A DNA stretch of 64,000 nt from Alloboseaceae bacterium BT-24-1. Lineage in GTDB: Bacteria; Pseudomonadota; Alphaproteobacteria; Rhizobiales; Beijerinckiaceae. Made by a program: the position numbers and the translations under genes. Location of the stretch: NCBI GenBank assembly GCA_025846845.1, contig JAOYTL010000001.1, forward strand, positions 806,001-870,000. The letters are read 5' to 3'. The notes under the pieces were generated by a model. It searched no databases. It saw only the letters and a program-made list of their open reading frames with translations, and was not told where the DNA came from. Positions 51,566-60,182 of the stretch are shown in pieces. The first letter of the stretch is position 1. Each line of letters opens with the position of its first letter.

Positions 51566-51580
51566 TGTATGCAGCATACA
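51566..51580. promoter_or_regulatory. palindrome upstream of the amidohydrolase/TRAP operon
   Basis: TGTATGCAGCATACA is a perfect 7-1-7 inverted repeat, starting 17 bases after the SAF gene stop. It shares the half-site GCATACAA with the GntR site at 49359, with different spacing between halves. It is a candidate for the same or a related regulator. Confidence 0.5.
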
Positions 51581-51715
51581 ATAGTCAGATAAAACTAATC
51601 GAAAGCGGGCGACCGCCGAGGAAACGATCGGGAGGCAGGGATGACGGGCGCGAGCACCGGACCGGCCGGGCACAGCCCGAACCACACCCGCCTTCTGCTG
51701 CAGCGGAGCTGAGCC

Positions 51716-52684
51716 ATGGTCGCGAGCCCCGACCAGCGCGCCCGCTTCCTCGCCTCCGGCGCCGATGACGACCTGCCGATCATCGACGCCCACCACCACT
51801 TCTTCGACCTCACGCGCAATTATCATCCCTGGTTGAGCGACCACCCGGTCGCCTTCCGCTATGGCGACTACAGCGCGGTCAAGCGCGACTTCATGCCAGC
51901 CGACTATCGCCGCGCCATCGCCGGGCATCTCGTCGTCGGAAGCGTGCTGATGGAGGGTGAGTGGGACCCGCGCGATCCGATCGGCGAGATGCGCTGGGCC
52001 AGCGATGTCGCTCACGAGCACGGCCTGCCGAGCGCCGCAATCGGCCAAATCTGGCTCGATCGCGCGGATGTCGGCGAAGTCGTCGCCGCCTATCGCGACA
52101 TGCCTCTGGTACGCAGTGTCCGGCACAAGCCCAAGGCCGTCGCGCGCGCGGATCACCGTTCGGATTTTGCTGCACCCGGCTCGATACGCGACCGCAGATG
52201 GCGCGACGGCTATGCTCTGCTGGCCAGAGCCGGACTCAATTTCGATCTGCAGACGCCGTGGTGGCATCTCGACGAGGCCGCCGAGCTCGCCCGCGACTTC
52301 CCGGCGACGACCATCATCCTGAACCATGCCGGCCTGCCGGCCGACCGCAGCGCCGAGGGCCTCGCCGCCTGGCGCACCGCACTCGACCGGCTCGCAGGCG
52401 AGCCCAATGTCGTCGCCAAGATCTCAGGCATCGGCGTGCCGGGACAGGACTGGACGCTGGAATTGCAGGCGCCGGTGATCGCGGGCGTGATCTCGGCCTT
52501 CGGCGTCGAGCGCTGCGCCTTCGCCAGCAATTTCCCGGTCGACAGCCTCTGCGCCTCGTTCGGCACGATCTTCGACGTGTTCAAGGCGGCGGTCCGCGAG
52601 CGGCCGGCAGCTGAACGCCTCGCCTTGTTCCATGACAACGCCGCGCGCTGGTACGGGCTCGCCGCCGACGGAGCCGCCTCATGA
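51716..52684 (+). CDS. amidohydrolase-2 family hydrolase
   Basis: A 322-residue TIM-barrel metal hydrolase of the fuconolactonase-like type. The N-terminal metal motif is IIDAHHHFFDL, with the later TTIILNHAGLPADRS histidine and the C-terminal ASNFPVDSLCASF Asp/Asn region. It would open a lactone or hydrolyse an amide or ester. GGAG lies nine bases before the ATG. Its stop overlaps the TRAP small subunit gene (ATGA). Confidence 0.9.
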   Translation: MVASPDQRARFLASGADDDLPIIDAHHHFFDLTRNYHPWLSDHPVAFRYGDYSAVKRDFMPADYRRAIAGHLVVGSVLMEGEWDPRDPIGEMRWASDVAHEHGLPSAAIGQIWLDRADVGEVVAAYRDMPLVRSVRHKPKAVARADHRSDFAAPGSIRDRRWRDGYALLARAGLNFDLQTPWWHLDEAAELARDFPATTIILNHAGLPADRSAEGLAAWRTALDRLAGEPNVVAKISGIGVPGQDWTLELQAPVIAGVISAFGVERCAFASNFPVDSLCASFGTIFDVFKAAVRERPAAERLALFHDNAARWYGLAADGAAS

Positions 52685-53226
52685 GACTACGTGGCCTGCT
52701 CCTGCGTCTGACCGAGGACCTGCTGATCGCCGGTTTCGTCGTGATGATCGCCATGGTCTTCGGCAATGTCGTGCTGCGCTACGGCTTCAGCTCCGGCATC
52801 ATCTCCTCGGAGGAGCTGTCGCGCCTGATCTTCGTCTGGCTGACCTTCGGCGGCGCCTTCCTGGTGGCAAAGGACGGCCAGCATCTCGGCATGACCACGC
52901 TCGTCACCATGCTCGGCCGCAATGGCCGCTGGTGGTGCCGGCTCGCGGTCGAGGCGCTGTCGCTGCTCTGCATGGGAATGCTGGTGGTCGGCTGCTGGCA
53001 GCAGGCCTCGATCAATTTCGAGAACCACCAGCCGGTCACCGGCGTGCCCGTCGCCGTGACCTATCTCGCCGGCCTCGTCGGCGGGCTCGGCATCGGAGCG
53101 CTCAACCTGATCGCATTGGCCCGGCTAGTCACCGGCCGCATGCCGGATGACGAGCTCGTCGTCGGGGCGGAATCGGAAGAGCTCACCGCCTTCGAGAACC
53201 AGCAGGCGGCGGAGAAGCGGTCATGA
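52681..53226 (+). CDS. TRAP transporter small permease (DctQ type)
   Basis: A 181-residue membrane protein with four helices and the family's FVWLTFGGAFLVAKDGQHLG motif. It pairs with the large permease to take up an organic acid driven by sodium. It overlaps the amidohydrolase and the DctM-type genes by four bases each, so the three are translationally coupled. Confidence 0.94.
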   Translation: MRLRGLLLRLTEDLLIAGFVVMIAMVFGNVVLRYGFSSGIISSEELSRLIFVWLTFGGAFLVAKDGQHLGMTTLVTMLGRNGRWWCRLAVEALSLLCMGMLVVGCWQQASINFENHQPVTGVPVAVTYLAGLVGGLGIGALNLIALARLVTGRMPDDELVVGAESEELTAFENQQAAEKRS

Positions 53227-54506
53227 CCGTCTTCATCTTCCTGGGGTCGCTGATCGGCGCGATGGCGCTCGGCATGCCGATCGCAATGGCGCTGCTCGTC
53301 TGCGGCGTCGCGCTGATGCTGCAGCTCGATACCTTCGACTCCCAGATCCTGGCGCAGAACCTGATCGGCGGCGCCGATTCCTTCCCGCTGATGGCGGTGC
53401 CCTTCTTCATGCTCGCCGGCGAATTGATGAATGCCGGCGGCCTCTCGCGCCGGATCATCGCGCTCGCAGTGACGATGGTCGGCCATGTCCGCGGCGGGCT
53501 CGGTTATGTCGCGGTGCTGGCGGCGCTGGTGATGGCGAGCATCTCCGGCTCGGCCGTCGCGGATACCGCCGCGCTCGCCGCCATCCTGCTGCCGATGATG
53601 AAGCAGGCCGGCTATAACCTGCCGCGCGCCGCCGGGCTGATCTCGGCCGGCGGCATCATCGCGCCGGTGATCCCGCCCTCGATCGGCTTCGTCGTCTTCG
53701 GCGTCGCCGCCGGCGTCTCGATCACCCGCCTCTTCCTTGCCGGAATCGTGCCGGGCCTGCTGATGGGGCTGGCGCTGGTGATCACCTGGTACATCGTCGC
53801 GCGCGACGAGCCGGCGGCTCGCCCCCAGCGCGCCAGCGTGCGCGAGGTCGGGCGATCGGCGCTCGACGGCCTCTGGGCACTCGGCCTGCCTTTCCTGATC
53901 ATCGGCGGCATGAAGGGAGGTGCCTTCACACCGACCGAGGCTGCGGTCGTCGCCGCGGTCTATGCCGCCTTCGTCGGGGGCTTTGTCTATCGCGAGCTGA
54001 AATTCGAGCATCTGCGCCCGGCCTTGCTCAGCGCACTCAAGACATCGGCCGCGGTGATGTTCCTGGTCGCGGCGGCGATGGTCTCGGCCTGGCTGATCAC
54101 CATCGCCGACATCCCGAGCCAGGTCGCAAGCCTGCTCGGCCCGCTGATCGAATCGAAGACGCTGCTGATGTTCGCGATGATGTTCCTCGTCATCGTCGTC
54201 GGGACGGCGCTCGACTTCATCCCGACCGTGCTGATCCTGACGCCGGTGCTGATGCCGATCGTCAAGCAGGCGGGCATCGACCCGGTCTATTTCGGCGTGA
54301 TGTTCATCATCAACAACGCCATCGGCCTGCTGACCCCGCCGGTCGGCACCGTGCTCAACGTCGTCTGCGCCGTCGGCCGCATCCCGATGGACAAGGTCGT
54401 CCGCGGCGTCATGCCCTTCCTGCTGGCGCAGCTCGCCGTGCTTCTGCTGCTGATCCTCGTGCCGGAGATCGTCACCGTGCCGGCGCGCTGGTTCTACGGG
54501 CGCTGA
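53223..54506 (+). CDS. TRAP transporter large permease (DctM type)
   Basis: A 427-residue permease with about twelve helices. The DctM hallmarks are visible: SFPLMAVPFFMLAGELMNAG, ALVMASISGSAVADTAALA and IAPVIPPSIGFVVFGVAAGVS. It follows the DctQ-type gene by an ATGA overlap. Confidence 0.96.
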   Translation: MTVFIFLGSLIGAMALGMPIAMALLVCGVALMLQLDTFDSQILAQNLIGGADSFPLMAVPFFMLAGELMNAGGLSRRIIALAVTMVGHVRGGLGYVAVLAALVMASISGSAVADTAALAAILLPMMKQAGYNLPRAAGLISAGGIIAPVIPPSIGFVVFGVAAGVSITRLFLAGIVPGLLMGLALVITWYIVARDEPAARPQRASVREVGRSALDGLWALGLPFLIIGGMKGGAFTPTEAAVVAAVYAAFVGGFVYRELKFEHLRPALLSALKTSAAVMFLVAAAMVSAWLITIADIPSQVASLLGPLIESKTLLMFAMMFLVIVVGTALDFIPTVLILTPVLMPIVKQAGIDPVYFGVMFIINNAIGLLTPPVGTVLNVVCAVGRIPMDKVVRGVMPFLLAQLAVLLLLILVPEIVTVPARWFYGR

Positions 54507-54557
54507 CACGCCCTGCTCTGCCTGCCCAACCAACAACAAGGACCGGAGGACGCCACC

Positions 54558-55553
54558 ATGACCATCACCCGCAGAACAGCCCTCACCGGCGCCAGCGCCT
54601 GCATCGCCCTCTTCGCCATCGGCCATCCGGCCCTGGCGCAAGCGGTGAAGCTGCGCTTCGCCCATCCGCATCCGGAGGCCGACAGCTGGCACAAGGCGGC
54701 GCTGCTCTTCGCCGAGCAGGTCAAGGCCAAGAGCCAGGGCCGTTACGAGGTCCAGGTCTTCGCCAACGGCGCGCTCGGCTCGGACGCGCAGACGATCAGC
54801 GCGGTGCGCGGCGGCTCGCTCGACATCTGCCTGACCGGCAACCCGTTCTTCACCGGCCTCGCGCCCAAGCTCAACGTGCTCGACCTGCCCTTCCTGATCC
54901 AGAGCCGCAAGCACGCCGCCGCGGTGATGGACGGCCCGATCGGCGACGGCCTGCGCAAGGAGCTCGAAGGCTCGAACCTGAAGGCGCTCGCGACCTGGGA
55001 GATCGGCTGGCGCAACCTGACCAACAACCGCCGCCCGGTCGCGACCGCCGCCGACCTCAAGGGCCTGAAGATCCGCACCACGCCGAACCCGGCCCATATC
55101 AAGGCGTTCCAGCTGCTCGGCGCGATCCCAACGCCGATGGCCTTCACCGAGCTCTTCACCGCGCTGGAGACCGGCACGGTCGACGGCCAGGAGAACCCGG
55201 TGACGCTGATCCTCAACGCCAAGTTCAACGAGGTGCAGAAGCATCTTTCGCTGACGCGCCATGCCTTCACCACCGGCCCGCTGGTGATGAACAAGACCAA
55301 GTTCGACGCGATGCCGGCCGATATCCAGCAGATGCTGCCGACCATCGCGGTGGAGATCGCCGGCATCCAGCGCCAGATGAACGAGGATACCGAAGGCTCG
55401 AGCCTCGCCGAGCTGAAGAAGGCCGGCATGCAGGCGGTCGAGACGCCCGATCGCGAGTCCTTCGCCAAGATCGTCACGGCCGAGGTCGAGAAGGAGTTCG
55501 TCGGCAAATACGGCAGCGACGTGCTGGACGCGATCAAGAAGGCGGCTGTCTGA
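54558..55553 (+). CDS. TRAP transporter substrate-binding protein (DctP type)
   Basis: A 331-residue periplasmic binding protein. Residues 1-28 are a signal peptide with RR near the start (MTITRRTALTGAS), possibly Tat-like. The mature part opens VKLRFAHPHPEADSWHKAAL; the carboxylate-binding arginine is in LKGLKIRTTPNPAHIKAF. GGAGG precedes the ATG. It completes the TRAP system, so the pathway acts on a carboxylate. Confidence 0.95.
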   Translation: MTITRRTALTGASACIALFAIGHPALAQAVKLRFAHPHPEADSWHKAALLFAEQVKAKSQGRYEVQVFANGALGSDAQTISAVRGGSLDICLTGNPFFTGLAPKLNVLDLPFLIQSRKHAAAVMDGPIGDGLRKELEGSNLKALATWEIGWRNLTNNRRPVATAADLKGLKIRTTPNPAHIKAFQLLGAIPTPMAFTELFTALETGTVDGQENPVTLILNAKFNEVQKHLSLTRHAFTTGPLVMNKTKFDAMPADIQQMLPTIAVEIAGIQRQMNEDTEGSSLAELKKAGMQAVETPDRESFAKIVTAEVEKEFVGKYGSDVLDAIKKAAV

Positions 55554-55570
55554 GGAAGCTGGCACCAGCG

Positions 55571-55663
55571 CGTCATGCTCGCCCTTGTGGCGAGCATCAA
55601 CGTCTTGAACACTGCGCTGGCCGAGTGAAGACGTGGATGGTCGGGACAAGCCCGACCATGACG
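55571..55663. repeat. two-hairpin intergenic repeat, copy B
   Basis: A 93-base unit matching the reverse complement of copy A (22998) in 85 of 93 positions by hand. It lies between dctP and the LLM gene and has CGTCAT/ATGACG ends. Confidence 0.8.
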
Positions 55664-55839
55664 AGAATGGCTCCGCCGAAGGGAGAGCAATTCTCCCTAT
55701 CTCTCAGCCCAGGAAGACGATTTTGGCGTAGCTGCTGATCCAAAGAGACGATTCTTGGCTTTTTGTGCGGCGCCATGGCGTAGCGGCGGACGCAGGCATA
55801 GCTCAGCATGCTCTGAGCAACCGCCTGCCGAGGCCAGCC

Positions 55840-57165
55840 ATGACGACCGTGCGCCAGCTTCACCTGGGGGCCTTCATGCGCCCCGTCAGCATCCACACCG
55901 GCGCCTGGCGCTATCCTGGCGCCTATCCCGATGCGAATTTCAATTTCGGCCACCTGAAGCGCTTCGCGCAGAAGCTCGAGGCCGGCAAGTTCGACGCCTT
56001 CTTCATGGCCGACCATCTCGCCGTGCTGAACATGCCGGTCGAGGCCCTGAAACGCAGCCATACGGTGACCTCGTTCGAGCCGTTCACCCTGCTCTCTGCC
56101 CTCGCCGGCGCAACCGAGCGCATCGGCCTGGTCGCCACCGCCTCGACCACCTTCGATACGCCCTACCACATCGCCCGGCGCTTCGCCTCGCTCGACCATA
56201 TCAGCGGCGGCCGCGCCGGCTGGAACATCGTCACCACCTCGAACCCGGACGCCGCGTTGAATTTCGGCCTCGACGCCCATGTCGACCATGGCGAGCGCTA
56301 TGACCGGGCGCGCGAATTCTACGATGTCGTCACCGGCCTGTGGGATTCCTTCGCCGACGACGCCTTCATCCGCGACCGCGACAGCGGCATTTATTTCGAC
56401 CCGGATAAAATGCGGCGGCTCGATCACAAGGGCGAGCATCTCTCGGTACGGGGCCCGCTCAACATCGCAAGACCGCCGCAGGGCTGGCCGGTGATCGTCC
56501 AGGCCGGCGCCTCCGAACCTGGCCGCCAACTCGCGGCCGAGACGGCGGAAGTGGTGTTCGCCGCGCATGGCACGCTCGCAGCCGGACAGGCCTTCTACAT
56601 CGATGTGAAAGGGCGGATGGAGAAGATCGGCCGCAATCCCGACCATCTCAAGATCCTGCCCGGCGTGCTGACCGTCGTCGGCGAGAGCGTCGAGGAAGCC
56701 CGCGAGAAGCGGGCGCTGCTCGATTCCTTCGTCCACTATGACAGCGCCATCGCCTCGCTTTCGATCGCGCTCGGCCATGACGCGACCGGCTTCGATCCTG
56801 ATGCGCCGCTGCCCGAGATCCCGGACACCAACCAGAGCAAGAGCGGCCGCGAACGCACGATGGCGCTCGCGCGCCGCGAGAATCTGACCGTCCGCCAGCT
56901 CGCCCAGCGGCTCGGCGGCTATGGCGGGCTCGCCTTCGTCGGCACGCCCAAGACGATCGCCGACGAGATGGAGCAATGGCTGACCGAGCGCGGCAGCGAC
57001 GGCTTCAACGTGATGTTCCCCTATCTGCCTGAGGGGCTCGACGATTTCGTCGACAAGGTCGTGCCGGAGCTGCAGCGACGCGGCCTGTTCCGCCGGGAGT
57101 ATCAGGGGCCGACGCTGCGCGACCATCTCGGCCTGCCGAGGCCGGCCAACCGGCATTTCGCCTGA
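55840..57165 (+). CDS. LLM-class flavin-dependent monooxygenase (NtaA/SnaA/DszA type)
   Basis: A 441-residue luciferase-like enzyme using FMNH2 and O2. It has HLGAFMRPVSIHTGAWRYPG at the start, FDAFFMADHLAVLNM, the STTFDTPYHIARRFASLDHI loop and GRAGWNIVTTSNPDAALNFG, typical of the nitrilotriacetate/dibenzothiophene monooxygenase family. No flavin reductase is seen nearby. ATG at 55840 is preferred. It lies 286 bases after dctP, and whether it belongs to the same pathway is inference. Confidence 0.93.
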   Translation: MTTVRQLHLGAFMRPVSIHTGAWRYPGAYPDANFNFGHLKRFAQKLEAGKFDAFFMADHLAVLNMPVEALKRSHTVTSFEPFTLLSALAGATERIGLVATASTTFDTPYHIARRFASLDHISGGRAGWNIVTTSNPDAALNFGLDAHVDHGERYDRAREFYDVVTGLWDSFADDAFIRDRDSGIYFDPDKMRRLDHKGEHLSVRGPLNIARPPQGWPVIVQAGASEPGRQLAAETAEVVFAAHGTLAAGQAFYIDVKGRMEKIGRNPDHLKILPGVLTVVGESVEEAREKRALLDSFVHYDSAIASLSIALGHDATGFDPDAPLPEIPDTNQSKSGRERTMALARRENLTVRQLAQRLGGYGGLAFVGTPKTIADEMEQWLTERGSDGFNVMFPYLPEGLDDFVDKVVPELQRRGLFRREYQGPTLRDHLGLPRPANRHFA

Positions 57166-57540
57166 GTATTCCCCAGGGGACCGCCGTCGGGGACAATTCC
57201 GCCTGCTGTCATCAAATCTTTGAACAGCCGTTTCATTGACCCCGCAGCGGTGATTGCGAATGATTTGAAGATCGAACCGCAGCGATGCGGGCCGGTCGCG
57301 GGATTTGCCGGAGCAGCTTGCACCGCGTCACCAAAGCTAAAAGCGCCACGATGCTGTCGTGGGCTCCCAGTCTGGAGACGCATGATGGTCTACGTGCTCT
57401 ATTTCGCCACACGGCAGCTGCGACGGCTCTCCGCCTTCCTGCTCTGGACGCGCAGCTGCCCCCCGCCCTCCGACCGGCCATAACCCTCGTAAAATCCGCT
57501 CAGGCGGCGCATATCCAGCCTCGACTTTACGGAGGCAACG
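57166..57540. other. 375-base region with no confident gene
   Basis: This stretch lies between the LLM and fRMsr genes. A 33-codon frame from 57382 to 57483 has a GGAG nearby, but no other support. The fRMsr promoter is probably here. No clear hairpin or palindrome was seen. Confidence 0.5.
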
Positions 57541-58032
57541 ATGTTCCAGGCGGCGACGATCTCAGCCCGCGACAAGCCCGGCTTCTACAGGGAGCTCGTG
57601 CAGCAGCTCGAAGGCCTGCTGCATGGCGAGCGCGACGCAATCGCCAACGCCGCCAACCTCTCGGCGCTGCTTTACGATGCGATGCCGACTCTCAATTGGG
57701 CCGGGTTCTACCTGATGCGCGGCGGCGAACTCGTGCTCGGCCCGTTCCAGGGCAAGCCGGCCTGCGTGCGCATCCCGATCGGGCGCGGGGTCTGCGGCAC
57801 GGCAGTGGCGCGACGGGAATCGATCCTGGTCGAGGATGTGCATGCCTTCCCCGGTCACATCGCCTGTGACGCCGCCTCGCGCTCCGAGCTGGTGGTGCCG
57901 CTGATCCGCGATGGCGAGGTCATCGGCGTGATCGATCTCGACAGCCCGGAGCCGGGCCGTTTCGACGCCGATGACCAGGTCGGGATCGAAGCGATCGCCG
58001 GGCTCTATCTCGAAGCCAGCGACCGCTTCTGA
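57541..58032 (+). CDS. msrC: free methionine-(R)-sulfoxide reductase (GAF domain)
   Basis: Reduces free Met-R-O with thioredoxin. A 163-residue single GAF domain with the three cysteines Cys75, Cys85 and Cys109, which keep the spacing of E. coli fRMsr (84, 94, 118). GGAGGCAACG precedes the ATG. It is convergent with the DeoR-type gene. Confidence 0.93.
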   Translation: MFQAATISARDKPGFYRELVQQLEGLLHGERDAIANAANLSALLYDAMPTLNWAGFYLMRGGELVLGPFQGKPACVRIPIGRGVCGTAVARRESILVEDVHAFPGHIACDAASRSELVVPLIRDGEVIGVIDLDSPEPGRFDADDQVGIEAIAGLYLEASDRF

Positions 58033-58041
58033 CTGTGGTGC

Positions 58042-58812
58042 TCAGCCGGCTACGATCAATTCGCAGCGCGCGTCGCGGATCATCTGCGCCGTCGCCGCCG
58101 GCGGCTGGCGGTCGGTCACCAGCGTCGAGATCTCGCTGAGATGGGCCAGGCGCGACATCGCCACACGGCTGAACTTGGTGTGGTCGGCGAGCAGCACCGA
58201 ACGGCGGGCATTGCGCAGCATGGTGCGCCCGACCACCGCCTCGTCGTCGCGGTATTCGAGCAGGTTCCCGGCCGCGTCGATGCCGCCGATGCTCGTCATG
58301 TGCAGGTCGCAGCGGTAGTTTTCAATAAATGAGGCGGCGTGCATGCCGCCGCAGGCGCGGTTCGGCCCGAGCCAGTGCCCGCCGGTGATCAGGATCGAGA
58401 TCTCCGGGCATTTGTCGAGGATCGCCGCCGCGGCCGTGCTGTTGGTGACGACGCGCAGGCCGCGCGGGCGGCGCTCGGCGATCGCTTTGGCGAGCGCGTC
58501 CATGGTCGTGCCCGGCGTAATGAAGAACGACGTTCCAGGGGTCACCAATTCGGCAGCGGCACGCGCCATCGCGGCTTTCTCGCCCGCCGTCTCGACCACA
58601 CGCAGCCCGTAGTCGGTGTTCGCGGTCGAGAGGTTGGCGCTGGCGCCGCCGTGATGGCGGCGCAGCAGGCCGCGATCGGCGAGGTCCTGCAGATCGCGCC
58701 GCACCGTCTGCGGCGTCACGTTGAAGGCGGAAACGATCTCCTCGATTGCGACATAGCCGCGCTTGCCGAGGATCTCGAGGATGTCGGCGTGACGTTTGCT
58801 CAGCGGTTCCAT
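58042..58812 (-). CDS. DeoR-family transcriptional regulator
   Basis: A 256-residue repressor. The winged helix at residues 5-58 holds VSAFNVTPQTVRRDLQDLAD; the sugar-phosphate-binding DeoRC domain follows (FFITPGTTMDALAKAI, LITGGHWLGPNRACGG, SVLLADHTKFSRVAM). It is divergent from the PfkB kinase gene and likely controls the sugar operon in response to the phosphorylated sugar. Repeated GCGAAA elements lie in its divergent promoter region. Confidence 0.93.
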   Translation of the reverse strand: MEPLSKRHADILEILGKRGYVAIEEIVSAFNVTPQTVRRDLQDLADRGLLRRHHGGASANLSTANTDYGLRVVETAGEKAAMARAAAELVTPGTSFFITPGTTMDALAKAIAERRPRGLRVVTNSTAAAAILDKCPEISILITGGHWLGPNRACGGMHAASFIENYRCDLHMTSIGGIDAAGNLLEYRDDEAVVGRTMLRNARRSVLLADHTKFSRVAMSRLAHLSEISTLVTDRQPPAATAQMIRDARCELIVAG

Positions 58813-58906
58813 GGCAGGCCTGCTTCAGAGCCGAATCCGGGCCGGCTTCATAGCCCGATTGGTCGAAAGTCTCTACGACCGCAGCTTCTCTACACGCAAT
58901 GCGCGT

Positions 58907-58935
58907 TTGCGAAAATAGTGTTGCGAAAGTGAAAG
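58907..58935. promoter_or_regulatory. DeoR-type direct repeats upstream of the kinase gene
   Basis: TTGCGAAAATAGTG is followed at once by TTGCGAAAGTGAAAG, a 14-base direct repeat, between the divergent DeoR and PfkB genes. Similar GCGAAA/CGAAAAC elements recur ahead of the aldolase gene (60049). Confidence 0.55.
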
Positions 58936-59088
58936 CGTCGGTCATCATCCGTTTCGCCGCGCAACCGGATCCTGCCGGCACGACAGAGAATGAGATCCGG
59001 CGGGACGAAACATGCTGACCACGCGGCCAGGAAGCCGGCGGATACGCCTCATTCAATCGATCGGCTTTCGCGGCAAGGGATGGCGGGC

Positions 59089-60003
59089 ATGAGCCGCCGC
59101 CTGATCGTCTGCGTCGGCAACCTCGTCCAGGACGAGGTCTTCGAGGTCGAGGCCCTGCCCTCGGCGGGCATCAAGACCGGCGTGCTTGCTTATGTCGAGC
59201 GCTTCGGCGGACCGGCCGCGACGGCCGCCGTGGCGATCTGCCATCTCGGCGGCGAAGCGGCCTATTGGGGCCGGGTCGGCGCCGATGCAGCCGGAGAGAC
59301 GGGCCTGCGGCTGCTGCGCGGACACGGTGTCGACTGCGACGGCGTCGCCATCCTGCCGGAAGGGCGGACGCTCCGGGCGATCGTGCTCGTCGACAAGCGC
59401 GGTGAGCGCAGCATCGTCTCGAACCGGCGCAGCCTATCGCAGGATGCGAGCGTGCTGCCGCAGGACGGGCTGGAGCAGGCGGGCGCCGTGCTGGCCGACA
59501 CGCGCTGGCCGGCCGCAGCGGCGGTCGTGCTGGATCGCGCCCATCAAGCCGGCATCCCGAGCGTGCTCGATGTCGACGGCGGCACGCCGGAGGATAATCG
59601 CCGCCTGATCGCCAAGGCCGACCACATCGTCTTCTCGGCCGAGGGCCTGCGCGACTTCGCCGGGGACGGCCCCACCGAAGAGCTGCTGCGGCGCTGCGCC
59701 AACGGCTCAGGCAAGGTCTTCGCCGTGACGCGTGGCAGCGCCGGCAGCCTCTGGCTGATCAATGGCGAGCTCGTCAGCGTCCCCGCTTTCAAGGTCGCGG
59801 CGAAGGACACCACCGGCTGCGGCGACGTCTTCCACGGTGCCTATGCGCTCGGGCTTTGCGAGGGGCAGAGGCCGATCGAGGCAGCGCGCCTCGCAGCGGC
59901 CGTCGCGGCCCTCAAGGCCGAGCGCGCCAATGGCTGGGACGGCATGCCCGATCGCGCTGCCGTACAGGCCTTGCTGGCAACCGGTGAGACATATCCGAAC
60001 TAA
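59089..60003 (+). CDS. PfkB-family sugar kinase
   Basis: A 304-residue ribokinase-fold kinase that phosphorylates a sugar. The glycine-rich substrate-binding stretch is ERFGGPAATAAVAICHLGG and the catalytic signature is DTTGCGDVFHGAYA with Asp246. AAGGGA lies eight bases before the ATG at 59089; an ATG at 59080 is also possible. With the downstream aldolase it would make and split a ketose phosphate. It lies in a DeoR-controlled divergent locus. Confidence 0.92.
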   Translation: MSRRLIVCVGNLVQDEVFEVEALPSAGIKTGVLAYVERFGGPAATAAVAICHLGGEAAYWGRVGADAAGETGLRLLRGHGVDCDGVAILPEGRTLRAIVLVDKRGERSIVSNRRSLSQDASVLPQDGLEQAGAVLADTRWPAAAAVVLDRAHQAGIPSVLDVDGGTPEDNRRLIAKADHIVFSAEGLRDFAGDGPTEELLRRCANGSGKVFAVTRGSAGSLWLINGELVSVPAFKVAAKDTTGCGDVFHGAYALGLCEGQRPIEAARLAAAVAALKAERANGWDGMPDRAAVQALLATGETYPN

Positions 60004-60048
60004 GGTTCGAAGCGATTGTGCATTGCAACATGACTTATGCTGCGATGC

Positions 60049-60083
60049 GCGAAAACGATAATATGACTTGCGATAACGAAAAC
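60049..60083. promoter_or_regulatory. DeoR-type repeats upstream of the aldolase gene
   Basis: GCGAAAACGATAA and, after nine bases, GCGATAACGAAAAC form near-repeats of the GCGAAA elements at 58907. This suggests DeoR control of the aldolase-ABC operon as well as of the kinase. Confidence 0.5.
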
Positions 60084-60182
60084 CGCATGCATTGATTGCG
60101 AACGTGACGCGACGGGCCCCGGCCCGCCCCGCCGGAAGCCCCGGCGCTCTCCGTTTCGAAGCCGTTTTCGAAGGTATGACCC

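Noticed and set aside
53061..55649. An 862-codon reverse-strand frame over the TRAP genes
   Set aside because: It is antisense to the TRAP operon and amino-acid poor; no family features.
55705..55770. A near-repeat around AGACGATT in the dctP-LLM gap
   Set aside because: Only a short similarity (AGACGATTTTGG versus AGACGATTCTTGG); too weak to call an element.
57382..57483. A 33-codon frame starting MMVYVLYFATRQ
   Set aside because: A GGAG lies upstream, but there is no conserved feature or context, and it ends in a Pro/Ser run; kept only as a note.
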